Positions 26,215-35,575 of a stretch of DNA of 64,000 nucleotides are shown piece after piece. Source of the stretch: Loigolactobacillus coryniformis subsp. coryniformis KCTC 3167 = DSM 20001 (GTDB lineage Bacteria; Bacillota; Bacilli; Lactobacillales; Lactobacillaceae); contig NZ_CP017713.1 in NCBI RefSeq assembly GCF_002706425.1, forward strand, positions 930,001-994,000. Direction: 5' to 3'. Positions within the stretch are counted from its first letter, which is position 1. Each line of letters starts with the position of its first letter. A model generated the notes under the pieces. It did no database searches. It had not been told where the DNA came from and was given only the letters and a program-made list of their open reading frames with translations. A program made the position numbers and the translations under genes.

Positions 26215-27207
26215 TTATTTGCTGGCCTGTTTGCGTGCAGCACTGGGCATGATATGGTATTGCTTTTTATATTTATCATAGAAAAAATTTTTGTTTGAAA
26301 TCCCAACTTTCTCAATAATATCAGTGATCGGTAGGGTCGTTGAAGTGATCAAAGTATGGGCTTGGATCATGCGTTCTTGTGTTAATGCTTCAGAAAAGGT
26401 TTTGCCAACCTCTTGTTTAAAGATATTGCTCAAATAGTTCTTATTATAATTATATTTCCGAGCAATTTTATCTAAAGTAATATTTTGGTAGTTCTGAATG
26501 ATGTCACGTAGGATCTTGATCATTAACTGTTGGCTGGACGAGGCCTGTTTTGTTTGAATGGTATAGTTACGAACCAATTGTGTCAATAAAATCGAGAGGT
26601 AACTCTTAATGATTGAATCGGAAAATTCGCGATTGGAAAAATATTCCTCAATGATTGTATCTAAAGTCACGCGAACTTCACTATTTTCGGCCTGTTTATG
26701 GAAGATCAAATAATTGTTTTGTGGATCACCATCCTTATTAGTTACCCGATTAATTAGAAATTCATAAAGAATACTTTTATTGCGGCGCAGATCGTTTAAC
26801 AAGTTGATGCTGATATTTTGATCTCTAAATAGCAGGTTGATCAAAATATCATTGTCGCCAAGATAACCGATCGAATGCTGGCTACCAACATCTAATAACA
26901 CTAAATCACCAGCTTTTAAATGGACCTTCTTACCATTGATTATTTCATCGGCCTTACCAGACAACATATAATTCATTTCGAGAAAAGTGTGGGTGTGCGT
27001 CGGGTAAGGGGCGTAGCGATTATGCTTGCTAATATAAATATCTTTATTGCGGAAAAAATAATTATTTAAAACTGGTATATGTCGTGTTGCAGATAAACCG
27101 GTATTAATGGCCGAGGTTGGAATGTCATCGTGAAAAATATCACTATTTTTTTGCTCTTGTTCAATTAACGTGGGTTCTTTAAGTAAATCAAGGATACTTT
27201 GCTTCAA
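26215..27207 (-). CDS. AraC-family regulator, probable rhamnose regulator
   Basis: This 330-residue protein has an N-terminal cupin sensor with YPTHTHTFLEMNYMLSG and LKAGDLVLLDVGSQHS (about 75-120). The C-terminal AraC HTH pair has ITLDKIARKYNYNKNYLSNIFKQEVG and PITDIIEKVGISNKNFFYDKYKK. It is divergent from the rhamnose gene cluster, so it probably senses rhamnose or a metabolite and activates the cluster. That role is inferred from position. The ribosome site is AGGAGG. Confidence 0.85.
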   Translation of the reverse strand: MKQSILDLLKEPTLIEQEQKNSDIFHDDIPTSAINTGLSATRHIPVLNNYFFRNKDIYISKHNRYAPYPTHTHTFLEMNYMLSGKADEIINGKKVHLKAGDLVLLDVGSQHSIGYLGDNDILINLLFRDQNISINLLNDLRRNKSILYEFLINRVTNKDGDPQNNYLIFHKQAENSEVRVTLDTIIEEYFSNREFSDSIIKSYLSILLTQLVRNYTIQTKQASSSQQLMIKILRDIIQNYQNITLDKIARKYNYNKNYLSNIFKQEVGKTFSEALTQERMIQAHTLITSTTLPITDIIEKVGISNKNFFYDKYKKQYHIMPSAARKQASK

Positions 27208-27250
27208 AACGAGGTGCCTCCTGTAAATATGATATTTTTGTTCAGACTTT

Positions 27251-27318
27251 ATGATATTGCCATCATATCATGAAAGCGGTTAATATGAAATTGCAATTAA
27301 GTCATTATTATTTATTAT
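27251..27318 (+). promoter_or_regulatory. Rhamnose operon control region: inverted repeat, cre-like site, promoter
   Basis: ATGATAT (27251-27257) and ATATCAT (27265-27271) form an inverted repeat and possible regulator site. TGAAAGCGGTTAAT (27271-27284) matches 12 of 14 cre positions. The candidate promoter is TTGCAA (27291-27296), a 16-bp spacer and TATTAT (27313-27318). This fits glucose repression plus AraC-type activation. Confidence 0.6.
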
Positions 27319-27337
27319 TCTTTTAGGAGGTTAAGGC

Positions 27338-28642
27338 ATGGCTGAAGGATCATTAAAGTCCACGGTACGTGTTTCAATCACAAATTTCCTTGATTCGGGT
27401 TGTATTGTTGCCGGATCAGTTGGGATGGCGTCTTGGAGCTCACACTTTGGTCTTAGCACATTTCAAATAGGTATTTTAGGTGCCTTGTCGGCTAACGCAT
27501 TTGGGGCCGCTTTAGGCGCACTGATCGGGGGACCTTTATCTGATAAGTATGGCCGTCGTTTCATTTATGTTTATGACATGTTAGTTTATATGGTCGGTTG
27601 CTTGATGTGCGTATTTGCTAATAGTTTTGCGTTCCTGTTAGCAGGTTTCATCATCACTGGGATCGCCGTTGGTGCTGGGGTTCCAGCATCCTGGTCATAT
27701 ATTGGTGAAACAGCTGCAGGTAATGAACGGGCAAAAAATATTGGGGTTTCCCAGTTTGCTTGGTCACTTGGTCCAGCAGTGATTTTCATTGCGGCATTAT
27801 TGGTCGCACCATTAGGCTTGTTAGGTTACCGCTTGATTTTTGTTGGTTTGGCTATCGTTGCTTTTATCGCTTGGAACTTGCAGCGGACATTGCCAGAATC
27901 ACAAGATTGGTTGGATCAGAAGGCGGAAGAAAAGAAGACTGGACATAAGAGCAAGGCAGATGCCCATCCGTACCGCACCTTATTCTCCAACAAAACTTCC
28001 ATCAAATGGTTATTCTTCCTGATCGGTGTTTACGCTTTATGGAATTTAGTTGCTGGTTCTCAAGGTATGTTTTTACCGTATATTTTTGAAAGTGTTGTTA
28101 AGCTTGATGCAACACAATCTAGTTTGTTGAATATTGTGATCTGGGTATTGACCGCTTGTGGCACTTACTTTGGTTTTGCCAAGTATGGCGATAAAGTTAA
28201 TCATCGTTTGTTCTTCGCAATCGGTGCAACAATGGCATTACTTTCCTGGATTATCTTGACCCTCTTTGGGATGAGTCAATCATGGGCATTATGGATTTTC
28301 GCCGCACTTTGGGGGATCTCAGCCGGGATCGGTGCTCAAGCTTGGTATGCGCTATGGGCAACTGAGCTTTTCCCGACCCAGTTCCGGGCTGGTTCTCAAG
28401 GTATTATGTTCTTTATTGTTCGTGCTTCTGCCGGTGCTTATACGATTTTTGTTCCAACTATTATGGAAAAACTTGGTTTCAGTGTTGGTGGTTATATTAT
28501 GATCGCAATTCTGATCGTATCCTTGCTAGTTGGGATCATTTGGACACCGAAGACCCGCGGCAAGAGCTTGGAAGAGATCACCAAGGAACAATATGGGGAA
28601 GACTTCCTGACACAAAGTCAACGCGATACACTGAATAAATAA
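27338..28642 (+). CDS. MFS sugar transporter, probable L-rhamnose permease
   Basis: This 434-residue major facilitator protein has about 12 membrane segments. Family motifs are GGPLSDKYGRRFIYVYD (loop 2-3), GIAVGAGVPASWSYIGETAAGNERAKN and the C-terminal PKTRGKSLEEIT, a sugar-porter-type ending. It is the first gene of the cluster, 20 bases before the rhamnulokinase gene, so it most likely imports rhamnose. The start has a TTAGGAGG ribosome site. Confidence 0.85.
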   Translation: MAEGSLKSTVRVSITNFLDSGCIVAGSVGMASWSSHFGLSTFQIGILGALSANAFGAALGALIGGPLSDKYGRRFIYVYDMLVYMVGCLMCVFANSFAFLLAGFIITGIAVGAGVPASWSYIGETAAGNERAKNIGVSQFAWSLGPAVIFIAALLVAPLGLLGYRLIFVGLAIVAFIAWNLQRTLPESQDWLDQKAEEKKTGHKSKADAHPYRTLFSNKTSIKWLFFLIGVYALWNLVAGSQGMFLPYIFESVVKLDATQSSLLNIVIWVLTACGTYFGFAKYGDKVNHRLFFAIGATMALLSWIILTLFGMSQSWALWIFAALWGISAGIGAQAWYALWATELFPTQFRAGSQGIMFFIVRASAGAYTIFVPTIMEKLGFSVGGYIMIAILIVSLLVGIIWTPKTRGKSLEEITKEQYGEDFLTQSQRDTLNK

Positions 28643-28662
28643 TGAATTTGAGGTGTTAACGA

Positions 28663-30117
28663 ATGAATACGTATGTAGCAGTTGATATCGGTGCTTCAAG
28701 TGGTCGCTTGATCCTCGGCACGGTTGCTGAAGGTCGGTTGAAACTTGAAGAAGTGCATCGGTTTAAAAATGGATTTAATAGTGAAGATGGCCATGATTGT
28801 TGGCAGATCGACCATCTTGTTGATGAAATATTAGCCGGTTTAGTCAAAATCAAAGCCCGCGGCATTAATCGCGTTAACTTAGGTATTGATACTTGGGCAG
28901 TTGATTACGTGCTAGTTGATGAAGATGGCAATAAATTACATGATCCGATTGCCTATCGTGATTCGCGAACTAATTCAGCGATCACTAATTTAACTTCAAC
29001 CTTACCAAAAGAATATATTTATGAAAAAACGGGTATTCAGTTCCAGAATTTCAATACCTTATATCAGCTTTATACCGAAGATAAGGCCGTTCTTGAAAAG
29101 ACGGATAAGATCATGATGATCCCAGACTATTTAGGCTATATTCTGACCGGTAATGCAGTTACTGAAGTCACTAATGCGTCAACCACGCAGATGTTGAATT
29201 TACGGCAAGGGCTGTTTGACAAAGATCTGATGAGTGAAGTTAATGTTGAAGCTGATCAGTTCCCGCATTTAGTTGAAGCGGGCACCTTATTAGGGGCTGT
29301 CCGGCGTAAATGGCGTAAACGTTATGATATTCCGGAAACTGATGTGATTACGACCGCGACCCATGATACGGCCAGCGCAGTTGTTGGTACGCCAGGCTTT
29401 GGCGATAACTGGGCCTTTCTAAGTTCAGGTACTTGGTCATTGCTGGGGGCCGAACTTAATACGCCAGAAAATGGGTTGGCTGCTTTTCGTGAGAATTACA
29501 CCAATGAGTGGGGTGCTTACGGGACTTACCGTTTCCTGAAAAATATTATGGGCCTGTGGATCATCCAAAAGGTAAAAGAAGAACTGAACGATCAGTATTC
29601 CTTTGCTGAATTGGCGGCACTTGCGGAAAAGGAGGAATCGTTTAAAGTCTTCATTGACGTTAACGATCTGCGTTTCCAAAATCCGGAGAATATGATCCAA
29701 GAATTACAGGCTTATGCTAAGGAAACTAACCAATTTGTACCCAAAACACCAGGTGAAATTGCGCGGGCGATCTACGATAATTTGTCCTTATATTATGCGG
29801 ATTCAGTCCATAAACTGAGTACGATCATCGGGCATCCGATCACGACCTTGAACATTGTCGGTGGCGGCTCTAATGTTGCTTTGATGAATCAGTTGACCGC
29901 GGATCTTGGTGGCGTGACGGTGGTTGCTGGGCCAGGTGAAGCAACTGCTATCGGTAACATTATCGTACAGATGATCACCAGTGGTGAGCTTAAGGATGTG
30001 GTTGCCGGGCGGCATTTGATCGCCGATTCATTCAACTTAAAGACCTTTGTGCCCCAGGCAGATGCCTATCAAGGTGTTTTAGCTAAATACCAAGCATTCT
30101 TGGCCAGTAACCAATAA
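28663..30117 (+). CDS. rhaB: Rhamnulokinase
   Basis: This 484-residue FGGY-family kinase phosphorylates L-rhamnulose at O1 with ATP. Motifs are [15 protein letters not shown] (phosphate 1, N-terminus), [15 protein letters not shown] (about 67-81), [13 protein letters not shown] (about 233), [13 protein letters not shown] and the adenosine region [21 protein letters not shown] (about 400-420). The ribosome site is GAGGTG. It forms the second step of the rhamnose route with rhaA and rhaD. Confidence 0.95.
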   Translation: MNTYVAVDIGASSGRLILGTVAEGRLKLEEVHRFKNGFNSEDGHDCWQIDHLVDEILAGLVKIKARGINRVNLGIDTWAVDYVLVDEDGNKLHDPIAYRDSRTNSAITNLTSTLPKEYIYEKTGIQFQNFNTLYQLYTEDKAVLEKTDKIMMIPDYLGYILTGNAVTEVTNASTTQMLNLRQGLFDKDLMSEVNVEADQFPHLVEAGTLLGAVRRKWRKRYDIPETDVITTATHDTASAVVGTPGFGDNWAFLSSGTWSLLGAELNTPENGLAAFRENYTNEWGAYGTYRFLKNIMGLWIIQKVKEELNDQYSFAELAALAEKEESFKVFIDVNDLRFQNPENMIQELQAYAKETNQFVPKTPGEIARAIYDNLSLYYADSVHKLSTIIGHPITTLNIVGGGSNVALMNQLTADLGGVTVVAGPGEATAIGNIIVQMITSGELKDVVAGRHLIADSFNLKTFVPQADAYQGVLAKYQAFLASNQ

Positions 30118-30160
30118 TTTAGGTCATAAATCAAAACTTGTAAGGAGAGGTGTGTAATTG

Positions 30161-30475
30161 ATGAAGCGGATCGCACAAGTGATGTACATTAATCCAGATT
30201 CTTATGACGAATACGCTAAGCGGCATGCAGAACTTTGGCCAGAAATGAAAACTGCGCTTAAGGAACATGGGGCTACCAACTATTCGATCTATCTCAATCG
30301 CGCTAACGGTCAGACTTTGGCGTACTTGGAAGTACCTGATGTTGCTGCTTATAATGCCATTGCTAATACTGATATTTGTAAGAAGTGGTGGCACTATATG
30401 GCGCCGATCATGAAGACAAACCCTGATGAAAGTCCGGTAGCCGATGATCTTGAAGAAGTCTTTCATTTAGATTAA
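30161..30475 (+). CDS. rhaM: L-rhamnose mutarotase
   Basis: This 104-residue homodimeric protein interconverts alpha and beta L-rhamnose. It has [20 protein letters not shown] (about 18-37), NYSIYL and [17 protein letters not shown] near the C-terminus, with the family's conserved His, Trp and Met. The chosen start is ATG at 30161 after AAGGAGAGG; the preceding TTG is less likely. It lies between the kinase and isomerase genes. Confidence 0.93.
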   Translation: MKRIAQVMYINPDSYDEYAKRHAELWPEMKTALKEHGATNYSIYLNRANGQTLAYLEVPDVAAYNAIANTDICKKWWHYMAPIMKTNPDESPVADDLEEVFHLD

Positions 30476-30549
30476 TGCCGGCGTAAGTTGTATTAATTAA
30501 GGATTTAAATTTTAAAAAACTAATCTTAGCAAAAAGAGGAGCTATTATA

Positions 30550-31815
30550 ATGGTTCAAAAACAATCAGTTGATCAAGCTTATGAAATTGCCAAGGCACGT
30601 TATGCTGAACTTGGTGTTGATACCGAAGCAGTTATGGCAGAATTAAAGAAAGTTAAATTGTCACTTCATTGCTGGCAAGGCGATGATATCCATGGTTTCC
30701 TATTCCCAGGTCAAGCCTTAACTGGTGGGATCGGTGTCAGTGGTAACTACCCTGGTATTGCCCGCACCCCAGATGAATTATCTGGCGATCTACACGAAGC
30801 ATTGTCATTGATTCCTGGTAGTCATAAAGTTCAATTACATGCTATTTATGCAGTTACTAATAAAAAGAAGGACTTAGACGAAATCGAACCAGAAGATTTC
30901 AAGTATTGGGTCGACTGGGCTAAACAAGAAAGAATTGGCTTGGATATGAACGGCACCTTCTTCTCTCATCCTAAGGTCAAGGAAAACTTTACTTTAGCTA
31001 GCCCTGAAGCAGGTATCCGTGATTTCTGGATCGAACATGGTAAACGGACTCGTGCAGTTGCTAATTACTTCGGTGAACAATTAGGCCAACAATCAGTTAA
31101 TAACTTGTGGATTCCAGATGGCTTTAAAGACAATCCAGTTGATAAAGCAACACCGCGTTTGCGCTTAATCAAGTCATTAGACGCGATTGACGAAAAACAA
31201 TATGACGAAAAGAACACGATTGAAGCCTTCGAAGGTAAATTATTCGGGACAGGGATCGAATCTTACACGGTTGGTTCACATTTATTCTACAATAACTATG
31301 CCATCACCCGGAACAAGTTATGGACGATCGACGCTGGACACTGGCATCCAACCGAAGATGTTTCGGATAAGTTCTCTGCCTTCTTACCATTTGGTAAAGG
31401 GTTGATGTTACATGTTTCTCGTCCTGTTCGTTGGGATAGTGATCATGTTGTTATCTTCGATGAAGCATTGGTTCGGATCACACGTTCATTGGTTCGGGAC
31501 AACGAATTAAGCAAGACTAATATCGGCCTTGATTTCTTCGATGCAACGATCAACCGGGTTGCAGCTTGGGTCATTGGTGCGCGCGCAACACAAAAGGCTT
31601 TATTACAAGCTATGCTCGAACCAATTGATCAATTGAAGAAAGCCGAATTGAACTACGACTTCACCCAACGTTTAGTTGAAACTGAAGAATTGAAATCTTA
31701 TCCATTTGCCGCTGTTTGGGATAAATTCTGCCAAGACAATGGCACACCTGTTGGCATGGACTGGATGAAGAATATTCGTCAATATGAAAAAGACGTTCAA
31801 TTCAAGCGTGACTAA
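30550..31815 (+). CDS. rhaA: L-rhamnose isomerase
   Basis: This 421-residue Mn-dependent enzyme converts L-rhamnose to L-rhamnulose, the first catabolic step. Hallmarks are LSLHCWQGDD (about 37-46), VGSHLFYNNYAITR, DAGHWHPTEDVSDKFS (metal ligands, about 260) and HVSRPVRWDSDHVV. The length is standard. The ribosome site is AGAGGAG. A 280-bp spacer with a repeat element and hairpin separates it from rhaD. Confidence 0.95.
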   Translation: MVQKQSVDQAYEIAKARYAELGVDTEAVMAELKKVKLSLHCWQGDDIHGFLFPGQALTGGIGVSGNYPGIARTPDELSGDLHEALSLIPGSHKVQLHAIYAVTNKKKDLDEIEPEDFKYWVDWAKQERIGLDMNGTFFSHPKVKENFTLASPEAGIRDFWIEHGKRTRAVANYFGEQLGQQSVNNLWIPDGFKDNPVDKATPRLRLIKSLDAIDEKQYDEKNTIEAFEGKLFGTGIESYTVGSHLFYNNYAITRNKLWTIDAGHWHPTEDVSDKFSAFLPFGKGLMLHVSRPVRWDSDHVVIFDEALVRITRSLVRDNELSKTNIGLDFFDATINRVAAWVIGARATQKALLQAMLEPIDQLKKAELNYDFTQRLVETEELKSYPFAAVWDKFCQDNGTPVGMDWMKNIRQYEKDVQFKRD

Positions 31816-31822
31816 ACTAAGA

Positions 31823-32003
31823 AGGTGTCTGGAAAAGCGTTCAGATTTTGCGTACTAGCTTACTACTACGCAATAGCTCCCTCTATTGTGAAGGAGTAGG
31901 CTAGGCGACAAAGGGCTCTGGTTTGCGAATTAGTAACCCTGTCTGGTATTTGTTAGATAGAGTTGTTAAGAACAAACGACAATGCTTTTTCAACCTCGTT
32001 TTA
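31823..32003. repeat. Intergenic inverted-repeat element, copy 1
   Basis: The left end GGTGTCTGGAAAAGC and right end GCTTTTTCAACCTCG are roughly complementary. The inner stretch TTCAGATTTTGCGTACTAGC resembles the element at 46822-46892 (TCCAGATTTTAAGCACTAGC). No protein is encoded, so it resembles a small non-autonomous repeat (MITE- or REP-like). It sits inside the rhamnose operon. Confidence 0.5.
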
Positions 32004-32015
32004 ACCTAAAAGATT

Positions 32016-32045
32016 ATTGCTCCGTGTAAAGACGGAGCAATTTTC
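32016..32045 (+). terminator. Hairpin between rhaA and rhaD
   Basis: A perfect 10-bp stem, ATTGCTCCGT/ACGGAGCAAT with a 6-base loop, is followed by only four T. It may be a partial terminator lowering rhaD expression or protecting the rhaA mRNA end. Confidence 0.6.
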
Positions 32046-32096
32046 GCTGAAACAGATTTAAAAAATACAAATCCTTAAGTAACGAAAAGGAGATCA

Positions 32097-32954
32097 TTGA
32101 TCTTGACTAAAGAAAAATTTATTAATTCACCATATGCTGACGAAATGCGTAAAATCACCCTCGGTTTGTACACTCACGGCTGGGACGAACGGAATGGCGG
32201 TAATGTTAGTTATCGTTTGACCAAAGAAGAAGTCAGCCAATATGCTGATGTTGACACAGTATTGCGTAACGTAAAAATTGATTTTGATGCTAGTGAATTA
32301 GCGGGTCAATACTTCTTAGTTACTGGTACTGGTCGCTACTTCAAGAATGTTTATGATCATTGTGAACGCGATGCTGGCTTGGTTCAGATCGCCGCAGATG
32401 GCCATAGTGTCGACATTCATTGGGGCTTCAACGATGGCGGCCAACCCACCAGTGAATTCCCAGCACATTTGATGACCCATATCAATCGTCTAAAAGTAGA
32501 TTCTGACCAACGCATCGTTATGCATTGCCACCCAACTAATTTAGTTGGCATGAGTTTCACGGTACCGTTAGATGAAAAAACATTTAGCCGTATTTTATGG
32601 AAAATGCAAGCAGAATCAATCGTTGTCTTCCCTGAAGGTCTTGGTGTGATTCCTTATATGACACCTGGTACTAATGATATTGGTGCAGCAACTGCGGCTA
32701 AAATGAAAGACTTCCGGGTTGTTTTGTGGCCACATCACGGGATCTTTGCCGCTGGTGATTCGATGGATGAAACCTTTGGCTTGATCGAAACAGTTGAAAA
32801 AGCTGCTTTGATCTATACAACTGTTCAAGCACAAGGCGGCCATTTCTTACAAGAAATTACGGATAAAGACTTGGCTGATTTGGCGGCTCGTTTCAGTATC
32901 AAACCAAATCCTGATTTCTTAACTGGGAAATCGTTGGTAGAAGGTAAAAAATAG
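32097..32954 (+). CDS. rhaD: Rhamnulose-1-phosphate aldolase
   Basis: This 285-residue class II aldolase cleaves L-rhamnulose-1-phosphate to dihydroxyacetone phosphate and L-lactaldehyde. It has [11 protein letters not shown] (about 27-37), EFPAHLMTH (catalytic Glu), [12 protein letters not shown] (zinc His pair, about 141-152), [10 protein letters not shown] and [10 protein letters not shown] (zinc His). The start is TTG at 32097 (4 bases after AAAAGGAG) or TTG at 32103 (10 bases after). No ATG fits. Confidence 0.93.
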   Translation: MILTKEKFINSPYADEMRKITLGLYTHGWDERNGGNVSYRLTKEEVSQYADVDTVLRNVKIDFDASELAGQYFLVTGTGRYFKNVYDHCERDAGLVQIAADGHSVDIHWGFNDGGQPTSEFPAHLMTHINRLKVDSDQRIVMHCHPTNLVGMSFTVPLDEKTFSRILWKMQAESIVVFPEGLGVIPYMTPGTNDIGAATAAKMKDFRVVLWPHHGIFAAGDSMDETFGLIETVEKAALIYTTVQAQGGHFLQEITDKDLADLAARFSIKPNPDFLTGKSLVEGKK

Positions 32955-33033
32955 TCTACTTTCAATGGTAAGTGAGTTTTATAAAGTGGTTAAAATTACT
33001 TTATGGAACATGCTTCAACGCTAATGTTCGAAA

Positions 33034-33080
33034 AACAAAGAGGTTGTGACATATGTAATGTATGTTGCGACCTCTTTGTT
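33034..33080 (+). terminator. Terminator after rhaD (GGTTGTGACATA family hairpin, copy 2)
   Basis: AACAAAGAGGTTGTGACATA pairs with TATGTTGCGACCTCTTTGTT with one or two mismatches. The loop core is shared with 8346-8384. Confidence 0.75.
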
Positions 33081-33104
33081 ATTTAAAGCTCAATTGGTTA
33101 GGGG

Positions 33105-33821
33105 ATGAGCAACATCGATGAGCGACGATCAAATGATTTAATGATGCGCTGGGGGTATCTTGGTTTATCACTATTGATCAATGCGACTGGCCATTCATTG
33201 ACCATTGCAACTAATTTAGGAAGCGCCGTTTGGACTGCTTCGGCGGTGAATTTATATCATTTATGGCCCTTAAGTTTGCGGCTGACCTTATTTATTTGCG
33301 GTGTTTTAGTGGCCTTAGCAAATATGGTTTTGACCCGCAAACTTTCGTGGCGGCGTTTTTTAGGTAATTTACTTTTTATCACGCCGTTTAGTTATTTAAT
33401 TCAATTATTTACGCAGGCTATTGTGCATTTAGGTATTAATCAGCTACCATTAGGATTAAGAGTTGTTGTGGATATTTTTGGTATTCTTTGTGTTGCTTTA
33501 GCAACGTCGATTTATCAACGGGCCAATATTGTGTTGCATCCCAATGATGATTTCATGCAAATATTACGCTTCCGCTACTTAAAAGGCAGTGCGACGATTG
33601 CCCAAATGGTCCATTATATTCCGCCAGTATTGATCATGCTCATAACTTTCCTTGTGTCCGGACATTTATTTGCTGTCAATATTGGCACTGTGGTTTGTTT
33701 GTTTTTTCAGGGGACGTTCATTGGCTTCTTTGATGGACATACTTTTAAGCGTTTAAAGCATTATGGTATTAGCGGGCTGTCACGGGTCACTGCAGTTCAA
33801 TCGGTTACCGGACATAAGTAG
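33105..33821 (+). CDS. YczE-like integral membrane protein
   Basis: This 238-residue protein has five or six hydrophobic segments (LGLSLLINATGHSLTIATNLGS; LTLFICGVLVALANMVL; FLGNLLFITPFSYLIQLF; VVVDIFGILCVALATSIY; IPPVLIMLITFLVSGHLFAVNIGTV read in parts). The pattern fits the YczE/YyaS family of unknown function, often beside regulators or transporters. The start follows AGGGG closely, and a later ATG cluster at about 33141 is possible. No enzymatic motif is seen. Confidence 0.65.
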   Translation: MSNIDERRSNDLMMRWGYLGLSLLINATGHSLTIATNLGSAVWTASAVNLYHLWPLSLRLTLFICGVLVALANMVLTRKLSWRRFLGNLLFITPFSYLIQLFTQAIVHLGINQLPLGLRVVVDIFGILCVALATSIYQRANIVLHPNDDFMQILRFRYLKGSATIAQMVHYIPPVLIMLITFLVSGHLFAVNIGTVVCLFFQGTFIGFFDGHTFKRLKHYGISGLSRVTAVQSVTGHK

Positions 33822-33856
33822 ATAAGGACAGTCGCTTGAGCAGGGAGGTCAAGCAA

Positions 33857-34048
33857 GTGCGAAGTTTTAGTTACAAAGGTCTAAAAAGTTACTTAACAAC
33901 GTTAGGCGATTTTAGTGAAATCGATGTTTATGTGATGGAAACGCCTAGTCGGTGCTACCATGTGTATGTCCATCAGTTACAAGATCTAGAGCAACTGACA
34001 CGACAAGCTATTTTTAATGTTGATAATAATAAAATTGAGCATGGTTGA
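33857..34048 (+). CDS. Small hypothetical protein
   Basis: This 63-residue protein is not recognised. The chosen start is GTG at 33857 with AGGGAGG 8 bases upstream; a TTG at 33836 lies before the ribosome site. It has no membrane segment. It reads as an alternating beta/alpha fold (VRSFSYKGLKSYL; IDVYVMETPSRCYHVYVHQL; LEQLTRQAIF). It sits 35 bases after the YczE-like gene and before a strong terminator, so the two are probably co-transcribed. Confidence 0.65.
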   Translation: MRSFSYKGLKSYLTTLGDFSEIDVYVMETPSRCYHVYVHQLQDLEQLTRQAIFNVDNNKIEHG

Positions 34049-34050
34049 CA

Positions 34051-34096
34051 AAAAAACTAGTAGCGCTGAGGTTTAATTCAGCGCCACTAGTTTTTT
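34051..34096. terminator. Bidirectional terminator
   Basis: AAAAAACTAGTAGCGCTGA pairs with TCAGCGCCACTAGTTTTTT with one mismatch, with A and T runs on both sides. Confidence 0.9.
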
Positions 34097-34138
34097 ACTT
34101 TTATTATTTTTAGATTAAAGGGTAGCACCACCAGCGTA

Positions 34139-34324
34139 TTATTTACCGGTGTACTCTTGATCCTTAGTTGCGACGGTTAAACCGACAATGTTTTTGTGAT
34201 AGCCAGGTGTGAAGAGACTGACGACATAGCTGATAACAAAGGCCGAGATAAAGGAAACACAACTAACAATAAAAGGTGAAACCGCGGCTGCCTGAACAAA
34301 ATAAGTGATGATCGCAGCTGCGAT
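34139..34324 (-). pseudogene. C-terminal remnant of a membrane transporter (possibly SSS family)
   Basis: About 61 codons on the minus strand read two hydrophobic helices (IAAAIITYFVQAAAVSPF; VSFISAFVISYVVSLF) then TPGYHKNIVGLTVATKDQEY. It looks like the tail of a sodium-solute-symporter-like permease, but the family is not certain. The upstream coding part is missing: at about 34324/34325 the sequence switches to a group II intron fragment in the opposite direction. It is a truncated gene, not a small protein. Confidence 0.7.
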
Positions 34325-34803
34325 CAAGCCAAATTACGAATCAAGGCTAAACTAAAGCAAATCACCAAACGTAATCGCGGTCGTAGTCTTGACCTGATTA
34401 TGCACGAAATTCGCCAAGTAATGACTGGCTGGCTCAACTATTATGGCATTGGTCACATGAAGAAGTTTATCCATGAGCTGAATCAGTGGCTCAAGCACCG
34501 ATTGCGTCAATATGTCTGGAAACAGTGGAAGAAGATTGGCACGAAAATCGTCAATTTGATCTAGATATTTCCAGACACGATACCTGGATTTGGGCCAATA
34601 CCCGTAAGGGCTACTTGGGCCATAAGTGGTCACGGTGTCGTCAACTATTCGATGAAAAACGAAGTGCTCGCCCGTTGGGGATATCAAGATATCGCCCAAC
34701 AGTACGAGCACATTTACTCAAACTATTGAACCGCCGTATACGGAACCGTACGTACGATGGTGTGAGAGGACGGTAATTGAACTAATCAATTACTTCCTAC
34801 TCG
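34325..34803 (+). mobile_element. 3' remnant of a type B group IIC intron
   Basis: From 34325 the sequence follows intron B from about 24373 through the maturase C-terminus (KQITKRNRGRSLDL.., YAWKQWKK region), domain V and CTACTCG. The 5' three quarters are missing. The coding part carries an in-frame stop at about 34561, a 4-base loss at about 34563, and an extra T at about 34615, so it is dead. The 3' end lacks the final AT seen in the full copies and lies 10 bases from the ABC permease stop. Confidence 0.9.
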
Positions 34804-34813
34804 CGTTTTAAAG

Positions 34814-35575
34814 TTATGCGTGGCGGTAGATTCGTGTACCAAGCAAGTAAGAAACAATAGTGATACCGACTAACCAAGCTAATGCAATCCAGCCATGATC
34901 ACCGATCGGCTGGGCCGCCAGTAATTGCCGGAGTGCTTGGATCACATGGGTCATTGGTTGGTTTTCCGCAAAAATACGGACGAACTTGGGCATCCCCGTC
35001 ACGGGTACAAAGGCCGAACTGATAAATAACAGTAACAACACTAAGTAAGAGAAGGCACTGGCGCCGTCAATACTGTTGGCTGCCAAGGCAAAGGGGACTG
35101 ATAACCAAGTGACAGCAATTGCAAAACCAATTAGCAGTAATAGTACCAGCAGCCATTCACCTAAGGAAGCATCGCTACGAAAGCCGACTATGAACCCAAC
35201 TGCTAAAACAATCAAAGTTGAAGTCATCATAAAAACGACTGAAGCTACTGCTTGACCGTTGAGCACAGCTGATTTTGAGATTGGTAGTGTTTTGAAGCGG
35301 TCAAACATACCGGAAGTTTTGTCCATATTGATCCGTAGTGCAGTATAAGCAGAGCCAGTGGCGACTGTCATTAGCAAGATGCCCGGTAATACATAGTTGA
35401 CGTATTGCGCGTGGCTGATGCCATCGATCTGAATTGCGCCACCAAAAATATAAACCATTAATAGCAATAAAGCGATTGGCATCAAAACAACGGTGATGAT
35501 CGTATCCAGACTGCGTAGATTATGTTTGATCAGCCGTCCAGCCAGTGTGAAAGTATCGCTAATAAAAGTCATCAC
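34814..35575 (-). CDS. ABC-2 type transporter permease (DrrB-like)
   Basis: This 253-residue membrane protein has six predicted segments and the ABC-2 motifs DTIITVVLMPIALLLLMVYIFGG and FKTLPISKSAVLNGQ. It pairs with the ATPase encoded immediately upstream (adjacent stop and start). Such pairs export drugs, lipids or peptides; the substrate is unknown. It is the last gene of a four-gene PadR-led set. No terminator remains downstream because an intron remnant abuts it. Confidence 0.88.
   Translation of the reverse strand: MMTFISDTFTLAGRLIKHNLRSLDTIITVVLMPIALLLLMVYIFGGAIQIDGISHAQYVNYVLPGILLMTVATGSAYTALRINMDKTSGMFDRFKTLPISKSAVLNGQAVASVVFMMTSTLIVLAVGFIVGFRSDASLGEWLLVLLLLIGFAIAVTWLSVPFALAANSIDGASAFSYLVLLLLFISSAFVPVTGMPKFVRIFAENQPMTHVIQALRQLLAAQPIGDHGWIALAWLVGITIVSYLLGTRIYRHA

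Noticed and set aside
34486-34776. 96-codon plus-strand frame at the intron remnant
   Set aside because: Out-of-frame reading of the decayed maturase and domain V sequence.
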